Shown piece after piece: positions 22,560 through 30,367 of a stretch of DNA of 64,000 nt. The notes below the pieces were generated by a model, which worked only from the letters and a program-made list of their open reading frames with translations, did not search any database and had not been told where the DNA came from. Origin of the DNA: Yimella sp. cx-51 (GTDB taxonomy: Bacteria; Actinomycetota; Actinomycetes; Actinomycetales; Dermatophilaceae); assembly GCF_017654605.1 (NCBI RefSeq), contig NZ_CP072113.1, positions 186,001 through 250,000 of the forward strand, in the 5' to 3' direction. Position 1 is the stretch's first letter. Each line of letters opens with the position of its first letter. The position numbers and the translations under genes are program-made.

Positions 22560-25100
22560 CTACTGGCAGGCTTCGCACTCGAGCAGTGCCTGCGGGTCGG
22601 TCGGGCACACCAGGGGTGCCTCGTCCAGTAGTTCGTCGAGCGCGAGCGCGTCGTCCGGCTCCAGGACGGCGGTGGCGGCGACAGCTGCCGGGGCCGCAAC
22701 GAGCTGCGAATCCGGCTGTGCCGCAGCGCGTTTGCCGAAGCCGAAGCCACCGCGGGCGCGTCCGGAATCGGTCGACTTGTTGACCGCCACGGTCGACTGC
22801 TCGGCGGTGTGCCGGGGCTTCACGTGCAGGTAGTAGGTGGTCTTCAGACCCATGCGCCACGCGGTTTCGTAGAGATCGGCCATCTCGCCGACATCGCGCG
22901 AGGCGAGGTAGATGTTGCGGCTGATCGCCTGGTCGATCCACTTCTGCGCGCGAGCCGCGACATTGACATACGCCTCCGGCGGGAGCTGGAAGGAAGTCTC
23001 GTAGACACGGCGCAGGTCGTCCGGGATGTCGGCCACCTGAGAAAGGTCGCCCTGGGCGCGCAGCAAGTCTTCGCGCACCTTCTCCCACAGGCCCCGCTCC
23101 TCCAGCGCGAGCACGAGGTTGCGGTTGACCTCCAGGAACTTGCCGGACGAGGTGGCCCGGGAGAAGACCTGGCTGAACTGCGGGTCGAGCCCGGGCGTCG
23201 TCCCGGCCACCAGGCCGATGGACGCGGTGGGCGCGATCGCCATCAAGGTAGCGTTGCGCATGCCGCCGGCAACCTTGTGCCGCAACGCATCCCAGTCGAG
23301 GCGGGTGGTGCGGTCGACCTCGACGGGCACTCCGCGTCGACGCTCCATCTGCTCGATCGTGTCGATCGGCACAAGCCCTCGACTCCAGCCGGAGCCTGCG
23401 AAGTTGGGGTAGCTGCCGCGTTCGCGGGCGAGGTCGGCGGACGCATCGATCGCGTGCCAACTGATGAACTCGGTGAGTTGGTCGATCAGGTCGTAGGCCT
23501 CCTGCGAGGCGTACGACAGGCCGAGCCGTTCGACCACATCGGTGAAGCCCATGAGCCCAAGCCCGACGGCACGGTTCTGCTCGTTGGAGTGCTCCGACTC
23601 CGGCACGCTCGATCGGGTGACATCGATGAGGTTGTCGAGCTGACGCACTGCCGAACGGGTGCTCTGCGCGAGGCGATCCCAGTCCCATTCCCCGTTGTTC
23701 AGGTGTCGCGACAGGTTGATCGAAGCCAAGTTGCAGACCGACACGTTGTCGCGGTCCTGCGGCAGCGTGATCTCGGTGCACAGGTTGGAGAGGTGGATCG
23801 TGCCGGTGTTGTCGTTGAGTGCGCGCTGGTTGATGGAGTCCTTCCAGGTGAGCCACGGGTGGGACGTCGTCTGCAGCGAGATGAGCATCGACTTCCACTG
23901 CTCACGGGCTCGCACCCGTCGGAAATTGCGCAGTCGGCCGGCTTCGGCGTCCGCGACGTACTGCGCATAGCGGCGGCTGAACTCGTCCCCGACCAACTCG
24001 ACCAGATCCGGGGTTTCGAGCGGGTCGAAGAGATACCAATTAGCATCTGCCGCAACGCGCTTCATGAACTCGTCGGAGATCCAGACGGCCGTGTTGGCGG
24101 TGCGGGTGCGCCGGTACGGGTCGCCCGCCTGCTGGCGCAGGTCGAGGAACTGCGGGAAGTCGAGGTGCCAGTTCTCCATGTAGAAGCACAGCGCCCCGAA
24201 CTTCTTGCCGCCGCGCGACACGGCCCGCAGGATCGAGTCGATGGTGTGCATGAACGGGATCGGGCCGGTGGAGGCGGTGTTGTTGCTGCGGATCGGGCTG
24301 CCCTCGGAGCGCAGCTTGGTGACGCTGAGGCCGATGCCGCCGGTGCCCTTGGTCAGCCACATGACATCGCGCATCGACTTGGCGATGTGCTCGATGTCGT
24401 CGTCCATCTGCATCACGAAGCAGTTCGACAGTTGCGGGGTCATGGTGCCGGCGTTGACCAGCGTCGAGCCCGCGGCCAGGTAATCGAGGTCGGCCATCTT
24501 GCGGTAGAAGACGGTCGCGGCGGCGGTGGGGTCGTCCTCGCTGACCGACAACGCCATCGCCACGCGCATCCAGAAGTAGGCGGGCACCTCGATCGGGTGA
24601 CCGTCGGATCCCATTGCCAAATAACGGTTTCGCATGGTCACGACGCCGATGTAGCGCAGCGCGTCGTCCTTGCTCGGGTCGAGCGCAGCGGCGAGCTCCT
24701 CCAGGCGGAAGCTCGTGCCCAGGCGGGGGTCGAACAACCCTGATTCGACGGCGTCCCGGATGTAGCCGGGGAAGCGCGCTTGGTGCAGCAGGGCGAGTTC
24801 GGTGTCGGTCTCGTAGTCGCCGAGCACCTGCTTGTAGATGGTCTTGCGCAGCAGGCGGGAGGCGACGACATCGAAGTCGGGGTGATCCTTGACGTTCTGC
24901 ACCGCCACCTGGATCGCGGCCTCGTCCAATTGCTGGGTCGTGATTCCGTCGAAGAGCGTGATCTCCAGTTCGGACGCGATCTGCATGGTCATCGCCATGG
25001 CGTCCGGGAGTGCGTGCGCGGCTCGTTCGATCGCTGCATTGATGCGGTCGGCGTCGTACGGCTGGCTGGTGCCGTCGCGCTTGGTGACGTGAAGTGTCAC
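22560..25100 (-). CDS. nrdA: Ribonucleoside-diphosphate reductase, alpha subunit
   Basis: 846 aa catalytic subunit. An N-terminal ATP-cone (about 1-95, LHVTKRDGTSQPYDADRINAAI in parts) gives allosteric activity control. The ten-stranded barrel carries the first redox Cys (LSNCFVMQM), the active-site pair in NLCTEI, the second redox Cys (SVCNLASINLS) and the late MAIAPTASIGLVAGTTPG motif. A long Ala/Pro linker leads to the C-terminal redox pair CEAC two residues from the end. GTG 25100 is chosen: GGAG lies 7 bases upstream and it starts the ATP cone. The 5' leader holds a cobalamin riboswitch and the promoter region holds paired NrdR boxes. Confidence 0.95.
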   Translation of the reverse strand: MTLHVTKRDGTSQPYDADRINAAIERAAHALPDAMAMTMQIASELEITLFDGITTQQLDEAAIQVAVQNVKDHPDFDVVASRLLRKTIYKQVLGDYETDTELALLHQARFPGYIRDAVESGLFDPRLGTSFRLEELAAALDPSKDDALRYIGVVTMRNRYLAMGSDGHPIEVPAYFWMRVAMALSVSEDDPTAAATVFYRKMADLDYLAAGSTLVNAGTMTPQLSNCFVMQMDDDIEHIAKSMRDVMWLTKGTGGIGLSVTKLRSEGSPIRSNNTASTGPIPFMHTIDSILRAVSRGGKKFGALCFYMENWHLDFPQFLDLRQQAGDPYRRTRTANTAVWISDEFMKRVAADANWYLFDPLETPDLVELVGDEFSRRYAQYVADAEAGRLRNFRRVRAREQWKSMLISLQTTSHPWLTWKDSINQRALNDNTGTIHLSNLCTEITLPQDRDNVSVCNLASINLSRHLNNGEWDWDRLAQSTRSAVRQLDNLIDVTRSSVPESEHSNEQNRAVGLGLMGFTDVVERLGLSYASQEAYDLIDQLTEFISWHAIDASADLARERGSYPNFAGSGWSRGLVPIDTIEQMERRRGVPVEVDRTTRLDWDALRHKVAGGMRNATLMAIAPTASIGLVAGTTPGLDPQFSQVFSRATSSGKFLEVNRNLVLALEERGLWEKVREDLLRAQGDLSQVADIPDDLRRVYETSFQLPPEAYVNVAARAQKWIDQAISRNIYLASRDVGEMADLYETAWRMGLKTTYYLHVKPRHTAEQSTVAVNKSTDSGRARGGFGFGKRAAAQPDSQLVAAPAAVAATAVLEPDDALALDELLDEAPLVCPTDPQALLECEACQ

Positions 25101-25231
25101 GGGCTTGCTCCATCCCTCGTGGCAAAGGCCCGAAGCCGCGCAGGGAGCAAGGGGTCGCCGACGAAAGGGTGCTGCCGACTCGCCCGGAAGCCCTCCCACG
25201 AGGCTGCGGACCACCGTCCGCGGTCGCGAAC

Positions 25232-25404
25232 GGTGCGCTGGCAGGTCTTCGGACTCGTGCTTGTGAACCTCTCGGTTCGCCTACTCCTCGTCGCTTCCCA
25301 GGCGTGCTGTTGCCCAGTGCTGTTGACGGGTTTCGTCGGCACTCACCGCTGCGGGGCAGTTCCGGTCTCACACCGGATTCCCTCTTGCCTCGACGACGCG
25401 CACC
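25232..25404 (-). promoter_or_regulatory. Cobalamin (B12) riboswitch in the nrdA leader
   Basis: Read on the minus strand: closing stem P1 GGTGCGC (25398-25404) pairs with GCGCACC (25232-25238). Between them are the conserved elements GGGAATCCGGTGTGAGACC, CTGCCCCGC, GGGAAGCGACGAGGAGTAG and the B12 box GAGTCCGAAGACCTGCC. The remaining 131 bases to the nrdA GTG form the expression platform. Ligand binding normally turns the gene off, so B12 should repress this B12-independent reductase. A riboswitch on a class I nrd operon is known from Streptomyces, where a B12-dependent NrdJ takes over. Confidence 0.93.
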
Positions 25405-25448
25405 CGCGATTTCCACCGTTTGACGCGCCGGCGAACCAGCTGCGTGAG

Positions 25449-25496
25449 CCACCATATATGGGACGTGCGCGACTTGTCACCCACAACATGCAGTGG
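25449..25496. promoter_or_regulatory. Tandem NrdR boxes in the nrdA promoter
   Basis: Two 16-mers, CCACCATATATGGGAC (25449-25464) and CCACAACATGCAGTGG (25481-25496), match the NrdR consensus (acaCwATATaTwGtgt) at about 10 and 11 of 16 positions. Their centres are exactly 32 bp apart, three helical turns, as usual for NrdR. The first overlaps a plausible minus-strand -10 (TATATG) with a GTGACA -35 16 bp further up. Confidence 0.65.
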
Positions 25497-25578
25497 TGTT
25501 TGGCGGGAATGGGTGTGGTAATGCGGACGGTCGGTCGAAGCGGGGTCGGCGGGCTCGCCGACCACCTACGATCGCGGC

Positions 25579-26262
25579 ATGGCTGATATCCGGGCGCGTC
25601 GCGCGCATCTGCTGACCGCTGTCGTCGCATGGGTCGGTGTGGTGCTGGTCGCGGTGCTCTCGGCGACCGGCTCGTTCGCCCCGCCCAAGGACATCGTCGG
25701 CCACTTGTTCGGGGTGCACCCGAGCGGTTTTGCCGGTGCGATGTCGAGGCTGGTCGACACGCTCAGCTATTTCACCGTGTGGTCGAACATCGTCGTGGCG
25801 ATCGCGTTCACGCTGCTGGCGCGACGCCCGAACGCCAATTCGCTCGTGCAGCGGGTGCTGCTGCTGGATGCCCTGCTGATGATCACCATCACCACGGTCG
25901 TCTACTGGGCGCTGCTCGCGGCCAAGGACACCTGGTCGGGCTGGTCGGTGATCACCAGCCCGCTGCAACACCTGATGGTCGGGATGCTCGCGATCGGTTC
26001 GTGGGCGATCTACGGCCCGCGCGGATGGTTGCGCTTCAACCTCCTGCCGTACGCGTTGATCATCCCGATGGTGTGGATCGTGTGGACGCTTTCCCGAGGC
26101 ATGGTGATCGACGCCTATCCCTACGACTTCACCGACGTCGCGACCCTCGGCTACGTGGGCGTGGCGATCCGTCTCGTCGTGATCCTCGCGATCGGAATGG
26201 CCATCGCGGCGCTCTACTGCGCCATCGACCGCCGTCGGGCGCGGTCAAATGATTCGCCGTAA
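25579..26262 (+). CDS. Pr6Pr family membrane protein
   Basis: 227 aa, six hydrophobic segments. The family is marked by FTVWSNIVVAIAFTLLARRP after the first helix, the central SPLQHLMVGMLAIGSW and the late YPYDFTDV motif. Function of this family is unknown. A TACGAT -10 ends 6 bases before the ATG, indicating a leaderless transcript. Confidence 0.87.
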   Translation: MADIRARRAHLLTAVVAWVGVVLVAVLSATGSFAPPKDIVGHLFGVHPSGFAGAMSRLVDTLSYFTVWSNIVVAIAFTLLARRPNANSLVQRVLLLDALLMITITTVVYWALLAAKDTWSGWSVITSPLQHLMVGMLAIGSWAIYGPRGWLRFNLLPYALIIPMVWIVWTLSRGMVIDAYPYDFTDVATLGYVGVAIRLVVILAIGMAIAALYCAIDRRRARSNDSP

Positions 26263-26289
26263 CCGGCGCGCAACTGGAACACTCCGCGG

Positions 26290-27600
26290 GTGAGTTCCGC
26301 CCCCGCCACCGGTCACACCGACCTGCGTTCGTTCTGGTCGCAGCTGCCGCGTGAGGGCAAATGGCTGCTCTCGACGACGGCGATCCAGTTGCTCGGTCGC
26401 GGACTCACCTTGCCGTTCACGATCATCTACCTGCACGAGGTCAAGGGCATCACCCTCGACCTGGCCGGCACGTTGATGGCGTGGATTGCGGTGGTCGGCG
26501 TGCTGGTCACCGGCCCGGGTGGCGCGATGATCGACCGCTTCGGCGCACGCCTGGTGTCGATCTGGGGATCGGCCTGCAACCTGGCTGGCCTGATGATGTT
26601 GGCCTTCGCCGACAGCCTCCCGATGTTCTTCGTGGCGATGTCGCTCATCGGCGTCGCGGGCATCACCTGGCCGTCTTTCAATTCGCTCATCGCCGCGATC
26701 GTGCAAGGGCCGGCACGGCAGACCTATTTCGGCATCAGTTTTGCGCTGGTCAACCTCGGCATCGGCCTCGGCGGAATCATCTCCGGCATCTACGTTGACG
26801 TTGACCGGCCGATGACGTTCACCACCATCTACGTGCTGGACGCCTTGGCGATGCTCATCCCGATCGGCCTGCTCATGGGCCCACTGCGGCATGTGCGCAC
26901 CCAGGTGGAGCGCACCGAAGAAGTTGCAGCGCAAGGCGTTTCGTACCTGTCGATCATCCGCAAACCAGCGATGCGCTGGCTTCTGGTGCTCACCTTCCTG
27001 GCGACGTTCATCGGCTACGGGCAGATGGAGGCCGGGTTCACCGCGTTCGCCCGCGAGGTCGGGCAGGTGAGCACGCGGACGATCGGATGGGCCTTCGCGG
27101 TCAACACCGCAGTGATCGTCGGGGCCCAGATGCTGGTGCTCAAGCGGATCAGCGGCCACCGTCGCACCCGCGTCCTACTCATCATGGCGGTCGTCTGGGC
27201 ACTGGCCTGGACGCTCCTGGGTTCGGCCGGGGTGATGCCGGCAACCGCCTACGCGACGGCGGCGGTGATGCTCTTCCACGCCTTCTTCGGGTTCGGCGAG
27301 ACGCTCATGCAGCCCACCATCCCGGCGATCACCAACGACCTCGCACCCGACCACCTGCGCGGTCGCTACAACGCGATCTCCTCAGGGGCGTTCCAGGCGG
27401 GGGCGGTGGCTGGTCCGGTCGCCGCCGGCTTCTTGTTGCGGCACGAGTGGAACGTCCAGTTCATCGCGATCCTGGTGGTCGGCTGCGCGGCAATGGCGTG
27501 GAGTGCGCTGGCCCTGGAGCGGCGCATCAGCCCGCAGGTCAACGGCGTCACCAAGGACGACGCGGGCGTCGTCGGCGACGGCGCCATCCACTCGGTCTGA
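26290..27600 (+). CDS. MFS transporter (MdtH/DHA1-like)
   Basis: 436 aa, 12 predicted transmembrane helices. Motif A appears as GGAMIDRFGARLV in the loop after helix 2; the central cytosolic loop is short, and the second half has DHLRGRYNAISSGAFQAG. Probably a drug or metabolite exporter; substrate unknown. GTG 26290 is used, 27 bases after the Pr6Pr stop; the two may be co-transcribed. Confidence 0.85.
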   Translation: MSSAPATGHTDLRSFWSQLPREGKWLLSTTAIQLLGRGLTLPFTIIYLHEVKGITLDLAGTLMAWIAVVGVLVTGPGGAMIDRFGARLVSIWGSACNLAGLMMLAFADSLPMFFVAMSLIGVAGITWPSFNSLIAAIVQGPARQTYFGISFALVNLGIGLGGIISGIYVDVDRPMTFTTIYVLDALAMLIPIGLLMGPLRHVRTQVERTEEVAAQGVSYLSIIRKPAMRWLLVLTFLATFIGYGQMEAGFTAFAREVGQVSTRTIGWAFAVNTAVIVGAQMLVLKRISGHRRTRVLLIMAVVWALAWTLLGSAGVMPATAYATAAVMLFHAFFGFGETLMQPTIPAITNDLAPDHLRGRYNAISSGAFQAGAVAGPVAAGFLLRHEWNVQFIAILVVGCAAMAWSALALERRISPQVNGVTKDDAGVVGDGAIHSV

Positions 27601-27624
27601 TCGGTCTGCTCGTAAGCTTCGGCC

Positions 27625-28074
27625 ATGACCGCGACGCTTCTGGTGCTCAACGGCCCGAACCTCAACCTGCTCGGTCACCGCGACCCGGCGCAGTACGGCA
27701 GCACCACCCTGGTCGACATCGAGAAGGCGGTGCGATCCCGCGCCGAGCAGCACGGGATGGACGTCGACTTCCGCCAGAGCAATTACGAAGGCGAACTGGT
27801 CTCCTGGATCCAGGAGGCGCGGACGTCCGCCGCCGGCGTCGTGATCAACCCGGCCGCCTACACCCATACGTCCGTGGCCATCCGCGACGCGCTGGAGATC
27901 CTCGACTGCCCCGTCGTCGAAGTGCACCTGTCGAACATCCACGCCCGCGAGGAGTTCCGGCACCACTCGTACGTCTCGGCCGTCGCGACCGGTGTCATCG
28001 CCGGACTCGGAGCCCACGGCTACCTGCTGGCCGTCGAGGCGATCGCTGCGCTCAAAGCCACCAAATCGGCGTGA
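27625..28074 (+). CDS. aroQ: Type II 3-dehydroquinate dehydratase
   Basis: 149 aa, normal length for the dodecameric type II enzyme, third step of the shikimate pathway. N-terminal [20 protein letters not shown] carries the catalytic Tyr in the flexible lid; [17 protein letters not shown] and [19 protein letters not shown] hold the catalytic His and substrate-binding residues. A TAAGCT -10 ends 6 bases before the ATG. Its last codons and stop lie inside the left arm of a 32-bp perfect inverted repeat. No other shikimate genes are nearby. Confidence 0.95.
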   Translation: MTATLLVLNGPNLNLLGHRDPAQYGSTTLVDIEKAVRSRAEQHGMDVDFRQSNYEGELVSWIQEARTSAAGVVINPAAYTHTSVAIRDALEILDCPVVEVHLSNIHAREEFRHHSYVSAVATGVIAGLGAHGYLLAVEAIAALKATKSA

Positions 28075-28128
28075 GTTTGTGGGGTTCGTAACGCGCACGA
28101 ACCCCACAAACTCACGCCGATTTGGTGG
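28058..28128. terminator. 32-bp perfect inverted repeat over the aroQ stop codon
   Basis: Arms 28058-28089 and 28097-28128 are perfectly complementary over 32 bp with a 7-base loop (aacgcgc). The left arm contains the last five aroQ codons and its TGA. The core arm (AATCGGCGTGAGTTTGTGGG and on) recurs in the hairpin at 29111-29169, so the nuclease gene between is bracketed by two copies. Confidence 0.7.
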
Positions 28129-28179
28129 GCTGTGGAGAACTAGAACGCCCGCGGCACTGGTTCGCCACCATGTCGTGGC

Positions 28180-29121
28180 ATGGCAACTCGTATCCCCGTC
28201 CCCTCAGAGCCCTTTGCTGTCGCAGACGCTCGCCGCGCCGGATTGAGTACCGATCGGTTGCGCGGACGCGACTTGGCCTCGCCGTTTCGAGGCATCCGAG
28301 CAGCAGCCGCTCCCACAACTGCGCTGGAAGCAGTACACGCGTACGCACCGCGACTGCTGGACGGGCATGTCTTCGGCGGCGCGTCCGCTGCTGCGGTCTG
28401 GGGTCTGCCCGTTCCGCACCGGATGACAGGTGCGGAGTCGGTGGTCGTCGTACTACGCAAGAGCCGCACGCGCACCATCGTGCGAGGCATCACCACGCGA
28501 GAGGTCAAGCCTGGACTGTTCGATGAGGTGCAGTTGGACGGTCTGCGCGTTACGGGGCCGCTACTCACGTGGTGCGTCCTTGCACGTGAGTGTTCCGTCG
28601 ACGAATTGGTGCGGGTGGGGGACGCCATGGTGAGTACGAACACCGACTACGTGGGGAGGCACCCGTGGTTCGAGCCGGTTTCGATCACGCAGTTGAGGGA
28701 TGCCGCAGTGAAGTGGAAGGGCTGTGTCGGCGTGGAGAAGTTGCGCGTGGCGGCGACGCTCGTTCGGGACGCTGTCGCTTCACCTCCGGAGACAGATCTG
28801 CGGTTGGTCCTCGACCATGCCGGCCTTCCCGAGCCGGAGGTCAACGTAGATCTGTGGCGTGAGGACGGCACTTTCCTCGCGCGTCCGGATCTGCTTTTTC
28901 GGGACGTCCGACTGATCTTCGAGTACGAAGGCGATGGGCATCGCACTGATCTGAAGCAGTTCCGACGCGACATCACTCGAACCGGCGAGTTGGAGTCGGA
29001 GAACTACACCGTCGTCAGAGTCACCGGCGACGACCTGTACCGCCAGACCAGCTCGTTCCGGGAACGCGCCCGTCGGTCGTACGAGCTCGCCGTGCGCCGT
29101 TCGGCACTGGAATCGGCGTGA
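28180..29121 (+). CDS. DUF559-type endonuclease-domain protein (AbiEi-like N-terminus)
   Basis: 313 aa. The N-terminal part (about 1-95) resembles the AbiEi/type IV antitoxin-like region common in actinobacterial proteins of this class. The C-terminal part (about 195-300) is a PD-(D/E)XK fold like DUF559/Vsr: EVNVDLWREDGTFLARPDLL followed by LIFEYEGDGHRTDLKQFRRD, giving the Asp and Glu-x-Glu metal ligands. DNA cleavage is inferred; the biological role is unknown, and these genes are abundant and often variably present in Micrococcales. The last codons (Ser-Ala-stop) lie in the second of two matching giant hairpins that flank the gene. Confidence 0.78.
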   Translation: MATRIPVPSEPFAVADARRAGLSTDRLRGRDLASPFRGIRAAAAPTTALEAVHAYAPRLLDGHVFGGASAAAVWGLPVPHRMTGAESVVVVLRKSRTRTIVRGITTREVKPGLFDEVQLDGLRVTGPLLTWCVLARECSVDELVRVGDAMVSTNTDYVGRHPWFEPVSITQLRDAAVKWKGCVGVEKLRVAATLVRDAVASPPETDLRLVLDHAGLPEPEVNVDLWREDGTFLARPDLLFRDVRLIFEYEGDGHRTDLKQFRRDITRTGELESENYTVVRVTGDDLYRQTSSFRERARRSYELAVRRSALESA

Positions 29122-29169
29122 GTTTGTGGGGTTTGCAACGTGCACAAACCCCACAAACTCACGCCGATT
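29111..29169. terminator. 25-bp perfect inverted repeat, second copy of the aroQ-end hairpin
   Basis: Arms 29111-29135 and 29145-29169, loop of 9. The first 23 bases of the left arm are identical to those of the hairpin at 28058-28128. It covers the nuclease gene's stop codon and ends 10 bases from the convergent ackA stop, so it can serve both genes. Confidence 0.7.
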
Positions 29170-29179
29170 TTCAGGGCTC

Positions 29180-30367
29180 TCAGGTGACGTCAACGGCGTG
29201 ACGGGCGATCTGCCATTCCTCGTTGGTGGGCACGACTAGCAGCTTGGTGCGGGCGTCCGGGGTGCTGATCTCGCGCGTCTGGGCTGAACGCTGCTCGTTG
29301 AGCGTCTCGTCGAGATTGGTGCCGAGCAGCGGTTCGAGCTTGGCGGCCAGGGCAGCCCGGACGGCGGAAGCGTTCTCGCCGACGCCGGCGGTGAAGATGA
29401 TCGCATCGACCCCGCCGAGCTGAGCCGCGTACGCACCGACGTAGCTGACCAGGCGATGGATGTAGACGTCGAAAGCCAACTTCGCGGCGTCGTCACCGGC
29501 CTCGACGGCAGCCACGAGGTCGCGCATGTCGTTGGTGCCGGCCAGGCCGAGCAGGCCGGACTTCTTGTTGAGCAGGGTGTCGATCTCGTCGACCGATAGG
29601 CCGGCCACCCGGTGTAGGTGCAGCACGACGCCGGGGTCGATGTCGCCGGTGCGTGTGCCCATCACCAGCCCCTCTAACGGGGTCATGCCCATTGAAGTCT
29701 CGACGGGGCGTCCGGCGTCCACGGCCGATACCGAGGCGCCATTGCCGAGGTGCAGGACGATCAGCTTGGCATCCGGCTGGTCCAGGAATCCGGCTGCTGC
29801 CGCAGAGACGTATTCGTGGGAGGTGCCGTGGAAGCCGTACCGGCGGATCGCGTGCTTCTTCGCGATGGCGGTATCGAGAGCGTACGTGGCCGACGCAGCG
29901 GGCAACTCGGCGAAGAAGGCGGTGTCGAAGACTGCGACATGCGGGGTCTGGGGGAAGGCGTCCAGCGCAGCCCGAAGGCCTTGCAGCGCAGCCGGATTGT
30001 GTAGCGGGGCCAGCACGCTGACCCGCTCGACCTCGGCCAACACGTGGTCGTCGACAACGGTCGGACGCATGAAGCTGCGACCGCCGTGCACCACCCTGTG
30101 GCCCACGGCGCGCAAGGGGGTGTGTTCGAGATCGAGACCGGCTTCGGCGGCCAGTTGCCGCATCAGTTGGATCGCAGCCGCGTGGTCGGGCACGTCAGCT
30201 TCGCGGCGGATCTCCACCTCACCGGCTTCGTGCCGAATGTTGGCCCCCGGCATACCGATGCGTTCGACCAGCCCCTTGGCCAGTGCCTCGCCGTTTTCGG
30301 CGTCGAGGAGTTGGTACTTCAGCGAGGACGACCCGGCATTGATGACGAGGACGGGTGCTTCGGTCAT
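29180..30367 (-). CDS. ackA: Acetate kinase
   Basis: 395 aa, cytoplasmic, converts acetyl phosphate and ADP to acetate and ATP (reversible). ASKHA-fold motifs: VLVINAGSSSLKYQLLD at the N-terminus, HRVVHGGRSF, FDTAFFAELP, RRYGFHGTSHEYV and HLGNGASVSAVDAGRPVETSMGMTPLEG in the catalytic centre. The ATG overlaps the pta stop (ATGA), so pta-ackA form one acetate overflow or uptake operon. Confidence 0.97.
   Translation of the reverse strand: MTEAPVLVINAGSSSLKYQLLDAENGEALAKGLVERIGMPGANIRHEAGEVEIRREADVPDHAAAIQLMRQLAAEAGLDLEHTPLRAVGHRVVHGGRSFMRPTVVDDHVLAEVERVSVLAPLHNPAALQGLRAALDAFPQTPHVAVFDTAFFAELPAASATYALDTAIAKKHAIRRYGFHGTSHEYVSAAAAGFLDQPDAKLIVLHLGNGASVSAVDAGRPVETSMGMTPLEGLVMGTRTGDIDPGVVLHLHRVAGLSVDEIDTLLNKKSGLLGLAGTNDMRDLVAAVEAGDDAAKLAFDVYIHRLVSYVGAYAAQLGGVDAIIFTAGVGENASAVRAALAAKLEPLLGTNLDETLNEQRSAQTREISTPDARTKLLVVPTNEEWQIARHAVDVT

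Noticed and set aside
21346-23898. 850-codon minus-strand frame through nrdB and nrdA
   Set aside because: It runs in a different frame through two real genes. Only its last 62 codons, after the nrdB stop, are kept as a possible small gene.
22809-24743. 644-codon open frame opposite nrdA
   Set aside because: Antisense to nrdA, which has every expected motif; no promoter, ribosome site or homology of its own.
28180-29121. Toxin-antitoxin system around the DUF559-type gene
   Set aside because: The N-terminus resembles AbiEi-like antitoxins, but no toxin partner is adjacent (aroQ and ackA flank it), so a TA assignment is not supported.
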